Assembly: GCF_032854445.1 (NCBI RefSeq)
Contig: NC_088295.1
Location: forward strand, 79,824,028-79,888,027
Source of the DNA: Liolophura sinensis
Lineage: Eukaryota > Mollusca > Polyplacophora > Chitonida > Chitonidae
Length of the DNA stretch: 64,000 bases
Direction of reading: 5' to 3'
The position numbers and the translations under genes are program-made. A model generated the notes under the pieces. That model was not told the origin of the DNA, made no database searches, and was given only the letters and a program-made list of their open reading frames with translations. Shown one piece after another: positions 12,227 through 24,716 of this stretch (the first letter of the stretch is position 1; every line of letters starts with the position of its first letter).

Positions 12227-12232
12227 AATAAA
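12227..12232 (+). promoter_or_regulatory. Polyadenylation signal AATAAA, gene X1
   Basis: AATAAA is about 325 bp after the stop. Counterparts are at 49331-49336 (X2) and 60863-60868 (X3) in conserved flank. Confidence 0.5.
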
Positions 12233-12565
12233 ATTTACTCAATTTTATAATTTTCTTTGTTTTACTTCTTTTATTTGTCAAAAAATGATATATCGATATA
12301 ATTGATTTTTAAACTAAACCTTAAAGGTGTAGCTCTTGTGCTTGTATATGTGTAGGGGGTTTAAATTGTGTCTCCGAACTGGGAGACCATTGGTCAGCTC
12401 CCTGCGATGTTCCTTGGAAACACCAATCTAAAACTCTAAAACAACAAAACAAATGAGACACGGGACCATAATATATGTTGGTCGTAATTTCTTACTACCA
12501 CAGCGTCATAAACAGGGGACATATTTTATTAAGCGCAAGTGGATTCACGGCTTATTACCTGGAAG

Positions 12566-12835
12566 GGGGCCTTTGCGGCCTAAGGGGTTTGCACGCCAGC
12601 GCGTAGAAGTGATCCAGGATCTTTTCACTAATGCGGTCGCTGTGAATTTAAGTCCAGCTCATGCTGGTTTTTTTCTCCGGCCATACGAGGGAAGGTCTGT
12701 CATCAACCTGCAGATGGCCATGGGTAACCCCCAGGTTCTGCCTGGTTTCCTCCCACCATAATGATGGCCGCTGTTGTATAAGTCAAATATTCTCGGGTAC
12801 GGCATAAAACGCCAGTTTAATAATAAATAAATAAA
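12566..12835 (+). mobile_element. SINE ((aaat)n-tail family), near full length
   Basis: Starts at a degenerate tRNA-like head (gcctttgcggcctaagg), continues with 'agctcatgctggtttttttc', 'ctgcagatggccatgggtaa', 'ataatgatggccgctgttgt' and 'attctcgggtacggcataaa', and ends in aataataaataaataaa. It lies just after similarity to blocks B and C stops (about 12,490). Confidence 0.75.
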
Positions 12836-12899
12836 CATTACATTGCAGATAAACGACATATGGTACCTGGCGATTATCATAATTCCTGAGGACACTGTG

Positions 12900-15800
12900 A
12901 CCTCAAAATGTGATGTAAATGATGAACAGATAACGCTGTGTAAGGCAGTCAATCATAGGCAAATCGAAAGAAACATACCATCATATATTTTTCGGCATTT
13001 AAAGATGCAAACATGAGAGAGGACAAAGAAGTGAGCCATTCATTCTTTGTGTTGACCAGATCTTATTACAGATATAAAACTGCAAAACTTCAAATCGTGT
13101 CGTGTAGGAGAGGCTTCCTACCTATCCCCTTGGGTAACATCGTCCCTCAGAACGATGCACCGAAGAGAGCTGGGTGTCTTAACTAATCATTTAAACAAGT
13201 CAACCTTTTATTCTGAAATGGTAAAATGTTTGTGACGAATACGTACGTTAAACATGGTTATGCACTACAATCCTCGGACATGGTGATTAGCCTACATTAA
13301 AACACTGATGTCGTCATTTAGCGCTTCGTATTGGCTTAACCAATGGATTTGTGTGTTAGTATTTCCGGAAAAGTACAGGGGGGCAGAACCAATTTATTTT
13401 ATTGTTGACTATATTGGTATTTTGCTCAATGAAATCGATAATGAGAATTTCCTAATCCAAAATAGTTCTCTTACTTTGTCCTTTACGTTTAGGGCATCTG
13501 AGCATCAAAGCCAATTATGAAAACACGGTATTCTTTGAGCACTTACTTATAGCTGTTGCAGACAATAGAAGATGTACCACAGTGGTTTCTATATAATTGA
13601 TTTGAGCAATTTACTTTCCTTTGACAAGAGAACAGAATTGAGGAAAGTTTCTTTATGCCTACCGTGGCCCTGGGATTATTGATTAGTTGTCAGAGTTGGT
13701 TTTAGTGCAAGTCTGAATCGGAACCGACACATCTGCTTAAGCTTCACCGGGAAACAAAAGACATCCTCAGCGTTAACCTTGGCGCTCTATATTTAAAAAG
13801 ACTTTTTTATTGTCAACAAGGAATCGCGGACGCTTTTTGTTCAATACAATTTTTATGATCTAGATTTTCGAACACGTTGCCCTTCGGAATCCCATGCGAA
13901 CCTTAATCCTTGACCCTTCATGCCCTTAATCCTTGATCCTTCATGCCAAGCAGGGTTTTCATGTTCAAAAGGATGCCCAGCAACCACCAAAAATAAGTAA
14001 CGGTCGCTTTTGTGTTATTCTCTTTTTCTGTTTTTCAACTTCAAGGTATTCTCAAAGTAAATACGGCATCGTTTTATTCCCCTGTGTTCCAGTCAAGCCA
14101 AAAGATCAAAGAAACTGTATGCCTGAGATTGGAAAAAAATGCACATATCGCAGGTATCGTCACCACTCTAGTTTTACATTCTGTAAAACAGTATACATTT
14201 ACAGTACTACATAAAGTTTATTACCAACAGAAGCGTTTCGTTTTTAAACGCAATTCTGTTCCAGTTTAGAAACGCGTCCTGTCTTTTATTCGTAAAAAGT
14301 ATATTTGGTAACTACAGAGATGTGTTTATCATAGTAAACTTGTGAAATGGTTACATAGTGATGTGGTGGATATTTTCAATAAGCACAAGTTGTCTAGTTA
14401 ATATGGCAGTCGTGATATTATAGTCTTTTTCTTTTAGTCAATCGCCTATATTCACGCCTGTAACAGTCGTACTCACCTCCAAAATTGCCTTTTGTTGGTG
14501 ACGTGTAAGACAACAAGCTCAACTTGATATGCCGTCCTTCTATACTATGGTAAGAAATATGCAGTTGGAGTAATTTTTCTAATTCATAATGCTTAGTTCT
14601 GACGCCAAGAACTCATTGCCTGGGATAACGTCAGAATTATTTAAAAACCAGAGGCATGCTGGATATTGAGCGGAGTTGACCATTTTTTACGGAGGGCGAC
14701 AACAGTTACCTGAACTGCTATTAACTTCATTGTAAACCCTGTGTTTGACTCTGACATATTTGAAATTGTTTACCCGTTTTGGCATAAAGTAACCTTGATA
14801 AATGAATTTTATTTTATTTCTTGTGCTACATATTTTCACGGCAGTATGGGTTTAGAGAGCATTCTGTTATAAAGGGAAAAAACAATGTATTCGCGGAGAC
14901 AGTGATTTAGGCTGAGTTACTGGGTGGAGTCTGTTCTAATCGTTGCTGGTGGAGCCATTGTAAAACCAATTCCTCTCCACCCCCATTGTTCAGCATGACA
15001 CTTACTTTCGAATATAATGCGATCTTGCCATGGAAATCGAGCTGATGTAGTTCAACATTATGCATTAGAAATAGTGTTCTATCTTCATTTTCTTTGCAAG
15101 AATATCGCCTTTCAACATATATATGTGTATTGCCTTTGTCATATCACTGACTAAAGGCAATTTTGGTAGTGAGTATGACCGATTTTCCATACAGCTGACT
15201 GGCGTCTGTTTAAAAGGCGACTATTTAAAAGAAGTAGGCTATAGGTGTAAACTGCAGCTAAACATGTAAACGTGTTTAATATAGTAAACGTGTTACTTGT
15301 GAAATTCACCTTGTAAACATGTAAACATTTTTACATATACATTTATAAGCATTTCACACGTATCTATGAAGACAATCGTGTTTACCGGACTAATTGTATT
15401 TATTGAATATATCCACCACATACATGATTATGTGAACACTTCCATGCTTATAATAACAAACACATAACATTTGTTACACAGTATGGGAAACTGGTTAGGT
15501 ATTACATAAGCTCCATAGTCAGCTTTTGTCCAGCGTAGCAAATTTTTTGTAGCAAAATCAAGGATAGAAGTGTGTATATAAAAGCCAGATAGCCGTAAAC
15601 GAAATTTTGAAACAGCGGAAGTAATGACTCAAATCACCATGCTATACCACCGGAGTCATTTCCGCGCATACCCCGATACGATATAAGTTGGTGAGATATT
15701 TATGAACACAAATACCATAAACCAGTTCAAAATTACTCTGTACTTTAAAACACCAAATGCGAGAATACCAGGAAGGCGCGTCTTTAGCACATGGCGTGAC

Positions 15801-16370
15801 ACTTTTATTGAGACGTGTCAACACGTCACTGAACGAAAAGATTGGAGGGGCAGACAGGTCTTGGCAGCTATGTTCAGTCTTACCCTATGACTTTACTGTT
15901 TACAAAATGGATTTATTAACTGACGAAGATATAAAATTACATACCATTAAAAAAGAAAAAGAGACGAGCCTATGAAAAGGAATCAATTATATTTAACACG
16001 GATGTAGCAGGTGTTCAAACTCATTTTCTTATAGCTAATATAACTTTTTTTTTTACGTTTGTTAAGATTGGACAAGAATCATAGTGAAAATCATGAATTA
16101 AATTTTGCCTATTTCATGCTAACGGATAAATTAATGCAATAAGCAGGGAGACATAGAAATTACAAAATGTTTGCTAGATTATAAAGTTGGCGAGAGGATT
16201 TCCTCACCGAGGAACTTTCTAGTTTTACGTCATTGTGCTTGCTTCAGTGGTGTGTGCACGAGTATGGTGGTAGGGTAGCATCTTTTTTTCTTTAAGTAAT
16301 GTCAAAATCAGTAATGTCCAAATTTTTATTATAATGTAAAAATAAGCAAATCCTTCAAATCGAATTTTGT
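12900..16370. other. Long stretch with no supported gene
   Basis: Short open frames here (for example 13308-13520, 13933-14269, 15702-15975) show no domain, no paralog in the window and no convincing splice structure. The sequence is AT-rich and I recognise no repeat in it. Confidence 0.5.
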
Positions 16371-16383
16371 TTTTATAGTGAAC

Positions 16384-16790
16384 ATGAACCATAAACTAAC
16401 ACTGGATTTGTGTATAGGCCTTCAAGGAGTAGATATCCTGGTGACCACCAACACCCACATGAACCATAAACTAACACTGGATTTGTGTATAAACCTTCAA
16501 GAAGTAAAATAAAAAAATATCCTGGTGACCACCAACACACATATGAACCATAAACTACCACTGGATTTGTGTATAGGCCTTCAAGCAGTAGATATCCTGG
16601 TGACCACGAACACCCACATGAACCATAAACTAACACTGGATTTGTGTATAAACCTTCAAGAAGTAAATATCCTGGTGACCACCAACACACATATGAACCA
16701 TAAACTACCACTGGATTTGTGTATAGGCCTTCAAGCAGTAGATATCCTGGTGACCACGAACATCCACATGAACCATAATCCACTGTAAGA
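16384..16790. repeat. 75-bp minisatellite with dimeric (150-bp) organisation
   Basis: Units begin with 'atgaaccataaact' at 16384, 16459, 16543, 16618, 16693 and 16768; steps are 75, 84, 75, 75, 75. Two subtypes alternate: one with 'cttcaagaagtaaatatcct', the other with 'cttcaagcagtagatatcct'. Because 75 is divisible by 3, long open frames arise on both strands (16373-16804 minus and 16525-16788 plus). I take these as by-products of the repeat. Confidence 0.9.
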
Positions 16791-17699
16791 CTGGATTTCC
16801 GCAAAGGCCTCGATTGTATTGAATAACGTTATTCATGGATAACAAATGACATGTAATATATGGATAATATTCCATCATCCATCCTACACAGAGCCAACAT
16901 CAAAAGACACAAAAACCCTCTCAAGGCTCCTTTCCCAGTTTCTTCCTATGGACACTGTCCACTACTTAACCGACCAACTTTTGACTAAACCCCCGTCGCC
17001 TCAGCCCTCTAGGCAAGCTTGTCGAAAAAAGGCGACTAACCTAAAGCTCTGCCGTGTGGGCGCGGTAAATATAATAGGCTCACATGTGTGAGAGGCAATC
17101 AGGAAGCGACCTTTTCGTCGTCCGTTGCGACCCGTAATCTCAGGTCGGGATTTTGGTGGCTGAAGGCGCGTTGGTCTAGCGAGATCCTCACACCCAACAC
17201 TCCACTTTGGCTCTTACTTGGAGAGAGGCAGGAGGTCGGATGGGCCCGGTCTGATCAATCGGCTTGGTCACGTCTTGCCTCTCCGTAGTCCCAAAATTTC
17301 TCCATAACACCGCTCCTTAGAGAAAAAATGTTATTTCTGAAAATTCGTTCGCATGACTATGTTTTGCTCATGGATCAATCGGGTAGTACGTGTCTTTTGT
17401 GTGACCTTATTCACTCGGTGAGAGACGGGGGAGCTCGTGATGGGTAACTGGGTTTGCTTATTGAGGCCATCTATTCGAGTATACCCCATGTGGTTTCCTT
17501 GATGCGTTTCCTGTTGGGTATCCCCACGTTCAGACGTCGCCCTTGTTGGCACTCTTGGTGGGTGGGGGACACTTGGGGTGAATTCTTATTTTATATGTAT
17601 TATGTCTTCAATAAACCTTTCGTCGTTTGTACCTCTCCGATCTTTTTCTTAGTTGACTTCAAGTGCTCATAAAAAGACGAAGTTTTTGTCCCACCCGCT

Positions 17700-19640
17700 T
17701 GATAATGGACAGGACAGTTGCCTGCTTTTTTCGTTCTTTCAACTAGGAGTGAACAAAAGCCGGCCTCTAAAATTCATCCTTTTTGTATTAAAAGGGGCTT
17801 TAAACGGCACAGCAGGTACTTAAAAAACCGTTAAAAAACTACGATATGGAGACATTCTTATCGCATGTTTCCGGAAACAATAATCTAAAACTTTATTATC
17901 ATTAAATAAAATTTCCGATATATCTGTTTTTAGACCCCTCACAATTCCCTGAACAGCTGTCAGGGAGTAATACGTGATAGGGATGGTGATATTATTAACT
18001 TATCTGAAGACGAAATTTGTACAGAATTAAATGCATAGGGTGTTGCCGGAGTGAAGTGCTTCACAGCCAAAAGTTTGCAACATCCTCACTTTAAAGACAC
18101 ACCTTATGGCCTTCAATAGTAGCTCTCTACCATGGTATATCTACATTGGCCCGTATACAGTTAATATGAGATTGATATATCCCCAACCCAACACGTTGTT
18201 TCACTTGCAAAAATCAGGTCACGGCAACGGCCAGTGTTAATAATAAATTAGTTTGTATTCGATGTTTCAGTGAAGGTAATGATGGTTTCGACTGCAGCAG
18301 CACAGTTAAGTGTTGCAATTGCGGTGTAGGCAACATGGTTTGTTCTAAGGGCTGTCCTTTTTTCGTTAAAGAAAAGCAAAATTTAAAACTAAAAACAATA
18401 TATCTTATCAGGAGGCCCGCAAGCTGGGGCCGCTTTCTAATACTTCACTGCAGACTTCGTTAGCCAGTGTGGTCAAGCGAGCTGCAACATCCGTACTTCC
18501 TTGACTTTGCGACCGGCCCGGATAGCACAGGTGGTAGAGCGTCCGCTTCGGGACCGGTAGATCCAGGATCAATCCTTGATCGAGTCACACCTAAAACTTT
18601 AAAAGAGGAAGTTGTAACTTCCTCGCTTGGCGTTCAGCATGAAGGGGATAGTGCAACGACTGGTTGACCCGTATCAGTATAATGGCTCGGGCGGGGCGGC
18701 TTACGGTAAGTCGTCTCTGAAAAATTGTTGAGTACGACGTTAAACCCCAAGCACTCACTCACTCACTCCTTGACTTTGCCCATCGGAAACGACAAACCTA
18801 GTTCTATATCTTGCGAACCTTCTGATCAACCTGCCCGTAATTCTTGCTCAAACCAGACCACCTCAATACAACAAATAAATCCAGTAAACAATACAGAACA
18901 AACTAATAAACCTGAATCTAACCACTCCAAAAACAAAAATGCTAGAAATAAGACCGAAAATAAACCTTATAACACTCAAAAGCGGAGGTGAAAGATACAT
19001 CACCTCTACCAGGAAGATCTTCCAGTCGATCTTTGAGGAAGAGTCGTTCCTGGTCCAAACATAAAGATAAATCTCCTGTACGTCTCACTCCATAATGTTT
19101 GTGTATGGCAAAAGTATACAATGAAATTGTCGTGGCCTTAACGTAAATTATATTGAAATAACACGGCTGGCCCAGTCATTAAATCATATTGCCCTTTTTC
19201 TTCAGGACACTAACCTGAAAACACCTCACAAAGATAAAATAACACTCAAAAATTATCCACTTTATAGTACATTTTGTAATGAAGAAGAGAGGACTGCAGG
19301 CGGCTCCTCTATCTTCATAAATAACAATATTATCCTCAGCCCTGTTGTTCTGCATACAGCTCCAGATTGTGACCGCCCGTGTTTCATTGTCTGAAACAAT
19401 CAGATTGTGTTCGGTGTATAAGAAGTGTAACACTTCTTAGTCAGTTTTCCAGTTGAATAATTTAAAAGAACAATTACCTAAACCCTTTATAATAATGGGA
19501 GATTTTAATTCCCATTTAATAATAACACAAATAATAAGGGGGAGATAGTAGAAGATTTTTTAACTAAGGAGGAACTGTGTTATTTCAGTGATTCTTCTTG
19601 TAATGGGCTTATTCTGCTATCGATCTCACCATCACCGATT
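17700..19640 (+). mobile_element. Decayed I-type LINE, 5' half: ORF1 with zinc-knuckle region and AP endonuclease
   Basis: ORF1 remnants: near 17,940-18,060 in shifting frames, text such as QGVIRDRDGDIINLSEDEIC, then near 18,200-18,370 a Cys-rich stretch (LVCIRCFSEG, FDC, KCCNCGVGNMVCSKGC) like degenerate CCHC knuckles, then a polar Asn-rich tail to about 18,990. ORF2 start near 19,110: NCRGLNVNYIEITRLAQSLN, LFLQDTNLKT, then at about 19,480 IIMGDFNSHL, the GDFN motif of APE-type endonucleases. Stops and frameshifts are frequent. No RT follows, so the element is truncated or split. A SINE is nested at 18511-18766. The upstream region 16.9-17.7 kb may be its 5' UTR, but I cannot show it. Confidence 0.65.
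18511..18766 (+). mobile_element. Full-length tRNA-derived SINE (cactcactc tail) nested in LINE ORF1
   Basis: A 13-bp target duplication, tccttgactttgc, flanks it at 18498-18510 and 18767-18779. The head 'ggatagcacaggtggtagag' resembles a tRNA A box, with a degenerate B box (atcaatccttgatcga) about 45 bp later. The body continues with 'cttggcgttcagcatgaagg' and 'agtacgacgttaaaccccaa' and ends gcactcactcactcactc. It is the reference copy for this family in the window. Confidence 0.88.
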
Positions 19641-19881
19641 CATCACTTCGCCTGAGGGATGTGACAACTATTGCGATTTTGAGCTTGACAGCGTTCCTCC
19701 AGTGACCAGCAGCTGCCTTGTTGTCTTGTCCAAAATACTTGTGTATGAAGCGACAAAAAATACCACAACAGCTAACTTTATGGGCTTGAATGTCCTGTCG
19801 CTACGATTGCCGGTTCCGATTCACCCCCTCGTTAGTTGACACGGTTCATATAATAGTGTCCTGTACTTCAACCCTTTTCAG

Positions 19882-21346
19882 GGTAGCTCTATTTATTCTG
19901 AGACAGCTGCAGCCAACTATGGAGATATGAAGATATTCGAGGGGGCAATTCCATACATACCAGCAAAGCGGCTGGGGAAAACTGAAGAGGTGAGGATGTA
20001 AGATTTAAATTTGTACGTCTATGCATTTGTCAGATGTTTGTCTTTTTGCTAGATCGTATACCTGGTAAAGTCTGTCAGCAAACTGCAGATGGCTGTTTGA
20101 TTTACCCCGGTTTCTGCCCCGTTTCCTAACACCATAATTCGATTTTTTCGAAGTATCGCTAGGTGCCATTACCGTGACAAGGTATCTGTTTTGGACTTCT
20201 CCTTACTCATCGGTATCTGTTATCTTCTGGGTGTTTTTTGTGAGTAGGCATGTGTGTATTAAGAAGTACCATTATTCTACATGTTTAAGTGCTTTAATCC
20301 ATGATTATGCGCTCCTGTCCTGTCTGTCACAGGTGTCTGCCGCTGTCTGTTTCCTGCTCTCCCCAGCTGCAGCGTACATATCAGGGGAAACTCTGAAGGT
20401 CGATGGTGCAGCCAGTCTGTACAGAAGTCTGCTCAACATACCCGGTGTGTACAATCCCCTAACATGTATGTGTCTGGCCACCTTCCATACAAATAGCAAA
20501 CAGCAGTGGATAAGTTCAGTACTTATAGACAGACCTACAGTTATACAGTTGTTGAGGAAATGGGCAGTGGAATTCAATGGATTGGAGTGATAGTGCGAGG
20601 AAACCAAAGGATTTCAAATTTTCTGTGATATTTGCAAATCTAATGCTTTTTCAGCTAAATATACTATTCGAATCCGGTGTCTCTTTTCCAGACCACACAA
20701 TTCGAAATTCGATTTGCATGTCTGCTACAGAGACGACTCCAAATTGAATTTTTCACCAAACTAAATGATCCCACAATTAGTGTATTCTCTACAAATCAAA
20801 TCACTTAAACCCGATGATTCTTGTCCAAACCAAACAATTAAATTTAAAAAAAACAAATGTATTTTGTCCGTACCAAAGTATTCCGTATCCTTTGCATCTC
20901 GCATAAACCAAACATTCATTTTCCATCTCGAACACTTTTATTAACAAACCAGCTCTTTGGTATGTGAAAACCATCAAATCTCATCTGATAGTTGACTTGA
21001 GCTTTTGCTGGCTGAGTGGATCAGTGGCTTCAGATATGGCCGTTAATCAGTGAGTTCCCAGATTGCTAGTCTGCTGGTTAAGCCAAGCTGTTGTACATCA
21101 TTTACCAGGCTGCTGAATGTTAGAGAAATATAGTTGAGCGCACTCTAAGTTTAACACAAGTCAAAGAAATAAGTAAATCGTCAGACTTCGTATGCTTTGT
21201 TCTGTTTTTTTTTTTTGTTTTTTTTTTTTTTTTGTTCTGTTTGGAATATAGACTTTAATTTGAAAAAATGTCAAGGGACAGTATGTGATACTTACGGAAT
21301 TTCTCTTTTCCTTGCAGAACACAACAAAATACCAGCATTTTCCTGA
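19882..21346 (+). CDS. PECR: 3' end of a peroxisomal trans-2-enoyl-CoA reductase-like gene (SDR family)
   Basis: Three exons join in frame: 19882-19989 (36 codons), 20333-20444 and 21318-21346. The first reads IYSETAAANYG then IPYIPAKRLGKTEE; the second VSAAVCFLLSPAAAYISG then LKVDGAASLYRSLLNIP; the last EHNKIPAFS and stop. This matches the C-terminal part of animal PECR, an NADPH-dependent short-chain dehydrogenase that reduces trans-2-enoyl-CoA in peroxisomal fatty-acid chain elongation. About 83 codons are present. The Rossmann fold and catalytic Tyr-x-x-x-Lys part are not found upstream in the window, where a LINE and repeats lie. The C-terminus PAFS is not an SKL-type peroxisomal signal. 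It is either the end of a gene with very long introns or an orphan fragment. Confidence 0.7.
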
Positions 21347-21349
21347 GAT

Positions 21350-24300
21350 ATTGATGAAACTGATCCGACGAAATCGAAATTGTGACCCCCAAAGTCAATT
21401 GTTTCTCTCGAGTATGTTCGCCAGGTGAATATATTACTGAGGGAACTGTTGTAAGGAAACATTCTGAAGTTACTTGATTAATACCTGGATTATTTTCCAC
21501 CATTACCTGATAGATATGTCGAAAATTTTCCACTGTTATTTGATAGATTGTTTTTTAAAAAATCTCTACCGTATACTTGATTGATGACTCAAAGATTTCG
21601 GACAGTTAATTGATTGCTATCTTAAAATATTTCTACGGAATATTTATACAGAACTTTATTTGAAAAATGTTCTAGTTTTATTTGGATGAGCATTTTAAAA
21701 ATGTTTAATCTGGTAACTGCTTTATGAAATTACGCACAGATAATCTAGAATATTTGAATTAAAATCAATAAAATAACCCAGATTTCTATTTGAGATGCAT
21801 CAGTGCTTGTATATCGTAATTTATGTATGTAGCTGTTAATCAGTTATTGACTAGGCATTTAAACAAACAGAATCTTGTTTAAATGCTTGGGCATAGAAGA
21901 TGTCTGTTCAATCACAGCCTAGAACGGGAAATTTCTGGATTATTGTTTGTGAGACCTTGGTGAAAATGAACGTCGCCGGCGTTCATGAGGCCGTTGGTGT
22001 ATATAGTCTTGGGCTTCTTGCAGACAACTTGTCTGCCACGAATATGGCGCAGAAGTCTGTAAGTTGCACGTGGAAAAGTTACCAGAAAGCTACATGTATG
22101 GTTACCTCCGGAACGTCTGATTTCTTTCACCAATAAAAATGCTATCATATATATATTTTTTTAAAATTCTGTATATGGCAAATACTGTCAAATGAAAAGA
22201 CAATAAACAAGGTTCTAAGCAAGAACCTCTGATGTTTTGTTATATGTTGAACACAAACCACAGAAGAAGTAAGAAAGTATATAAAGTACGAAATTAAGAC
22301 GCATCCATGCAACGAGAGGAAATGAACAGTTTTCAGTGATGATGGGAAGGCACTAGGAATGTTTAGGCGAATGAGTTTAATCAGTGTCCATGCAAACCAC
22401 GTATACCATGCTAGCGTAAATGTTGTTCAAAAACGATAATCAAAACATGTGTGTTGTTACGACCCAAACTGTCTTGTATTATAAAGAGATGGCTTGTTCG
22501 AAATACACGACAGTTTAGCCGCACAAAAAAGTAACCAAAACCAGCAGATTTTATTTACAACAATTTATTATCTTTAACAAGAACAGATAATAAGACTTAT
22601 ACAAATACTAAAGTACTTAAGTTTAACAAGAAAGGATAGCAGTATCTATTACAAATACTAAAGTACTTACATGTACAACGGTGTCAAGTCCAAACGGACG
22701 CATATATTCCACAATGCGGAAAACCATACAGGCATAAATGCAGAAATAAAAGGGAAAATCCACAGTATAACTGAGTGTATGACGAAATATACACAAAATT
22801 CCACAGACAGAGTCCGTGTACTAATAAGCACTGTGTACACAAGAGCACAAAATCAATATACAAGTTCAGACTGAACAAGTGCTCGGTGGAGATAGGATAT
22901 AACAAAGCCAGAGGCTATAAAAACACCAAAATTCAGCACAAAAGGCCTACTAAAGTAATACACAGCGAAAGCATCCAAAACTCTCAAAAATTCTCCGTTC
23001 TCTCCCTTTGACCTGCTTTCATAGGTCTTATATAGCCTGGTGGAATTGTCTAGAATAAGAAAATTCCTGAACACTTGATGTAAATAAACAAGCACCGAAC
23101 TGAGCGTACTCTGGAACACTCCAAGGCAGAGGCAGACAGCAGGCCCCGAACTTAGCATATGAAAACAGTGGCAAGCTAAATTTAGAAGCTGACGGCAATC
23201 GTGCAGATAACAATGTCCGTTGCACTTTGATTGAAGGTGTTCACATATTCTACGTCGCGACTCTTTGACGCTTCTCAATTGAGCATTGCCTGAGGGTGAA
23301 GGTGTGGATCTGGTGCCAACTCGTTTGTGTAATTTGTGGTCTTAGAGTAGCTTGCATGAAACTCTCTTTGGACAGTCGATCAGATGACTTTGTACATTGT
23401 AAATCTTCATAAAAGCAAGGAGGAGGGGAGCCTGTAGAAAAGTTCGTGAAAATGCTAAGAGTTGCACGCAGTTTCATTTACCTTACTTTCTTAGCAATTG
23501 TCTCCTTGTGGCCATCATTTCAGAAATAATAAATTGATGGAAAACAATTTTTTTGCAAATTTAATGTATAGTTGGTGGCGGACGTGTTAGAATTGGTATA
23601 AAGCTTACAGTGGTGCATGAAAGCCTATCCTGATCTTGGGGCAGTACATCTGCGCTTGGCATTCGTCTGGTAGCATTCAGAGAGCAGCAATAGTGCACAG
23701 CCATGATCAAAGGACCTGGTATGGTATGGGGGGAAATTGGCCCCAATGCAAGAAACTGCAGCTCAAGAAGCGAAACTGACTACAGCTGTGATTGACAGCT
23801 GCTGACGCGCTCGCAAGGCAATTTCAAATTTTTTTAGTTCTGTTTTACTTTTCTTTTCCTGTTATATGCCAAGGATGCATTAAAGCAATGTATAGGTCAT
23901 AAAATCGAATAATTGGTGGATTGCTCCAGCCACATTGAAATATCTTCTTTTTGTTTTTGCATTAAACACTGTAGAGTGAGGAAAATCACTGCACCACGAA
24001 TGTAACTTTCTGAAATATTCAGGAGCACACAGTTGTGCGCCAATCAATTAAATACATATACAAAAAATATTCAGCCTTACACTTCCGCTACGCATAACAT
24101 GATAATGATAGCTAGAGGTCCAGATGTGCTCTCAATCAGGATTTATGTGTGATTTCACTACTTGTTACTCGTGGACTCACTGTAAGTTGCCATTATAAGT
24201 CAGTGGGCAGTAACCTGATCAAAGCACATTCATGGCAGACGTGAAAAAGCTCACTTGTGGTAGTAGTGTTTAGGAGACAATTAAATTTAGGGTGTACGTA

Positions 24301-24360
24301 CTGTCAAGTTGAGTAAATTTACGCCCATTCCACATACAATCGTTTCACAGACGTTACCCC
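21350..24360. other. No supported gene
   Basis: AT-rich sequence with a candidate AATAAA at 21767 for the PECR-like gene. Open frames at 21900-22136, 22671-23011 and 22853-23477 (minus) show no domain or paralog. Near 23700 a stretch reading GPGMVWGEIGP recalls Tc1 transposases but is too short to call. Confidence 0.45.
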
Positions 24361-24716
24361 TTCGGCGGCCTAATCGTTAGATCGTCCGCCTAGAAATCAG
24401 GAGATCTGGGATCAAACCCGGGCCGGGTCATACCAAAGACTTTAAAATGGTACTTGTTGCTGCCTCGCTTGGCGTTCAGCACTGAGAGGATGGATAGAAC
24501 AAGGAATAGGACTAGCCAGTGTCAGTATGATGTGACTGCATGGTTGGGGTGTCATGTATGGTGTCTTCAGCATGGTACTTGACGGCAGCACTTTGACGGC
24601 ATGTACCCACCCTGTCAACAGAAATCACAGTACTCCTCGTCGTTGTTTGACTGAAAGAAATTGTGAAGTGCTACGTAAAATCCCAAGCATACATACAAAC
24701 ATACATACCTACATAA
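24361..24716 (+). mobile_element. Full-length tRNA-derived SINE, 'gcatacatacatac' tail family
   Basis: The tRNA-like head 'cggcggcctaatcgttagat' with a B-box-like 'gggatcaaacccgggc' is followed by 'cgcttggcgttcagcactga', 'gtgtcagtatgatgtgactg' and a tail of catacatacaaacatacata. It shares the short 'cttggcgttcagca' block with the cactcactc family, so the two SINE families are related. Confidence 0.78.

Noticed and set aside
16373-16804. 143-codon minus-strand frame with repeated GYLLLEGLYTNPV peptide
   Set aside because: It is the 75-bp minisatellite read in a frame kept open by the multiple-of-three period; no start context, splicing or paralog.
19588-19839. Open frame of 83 codons just before the PECR-like exons
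   Set aside because: No similarity to PECR upstream residues, and it begins inside the LINE endonuclease relic.
20174-20590. 138-codon continuous plus frame over the second PECR-like exon
   Set aside because: Only 20333-20444 matches the family; flanks are intron with good AG and GT borders.
23560-23760. Tc1-like motif GPGMVWGEIGP
   Set aside because: Only about ten residues fit; no DDE residues, HTH or terminal repeats nearby.
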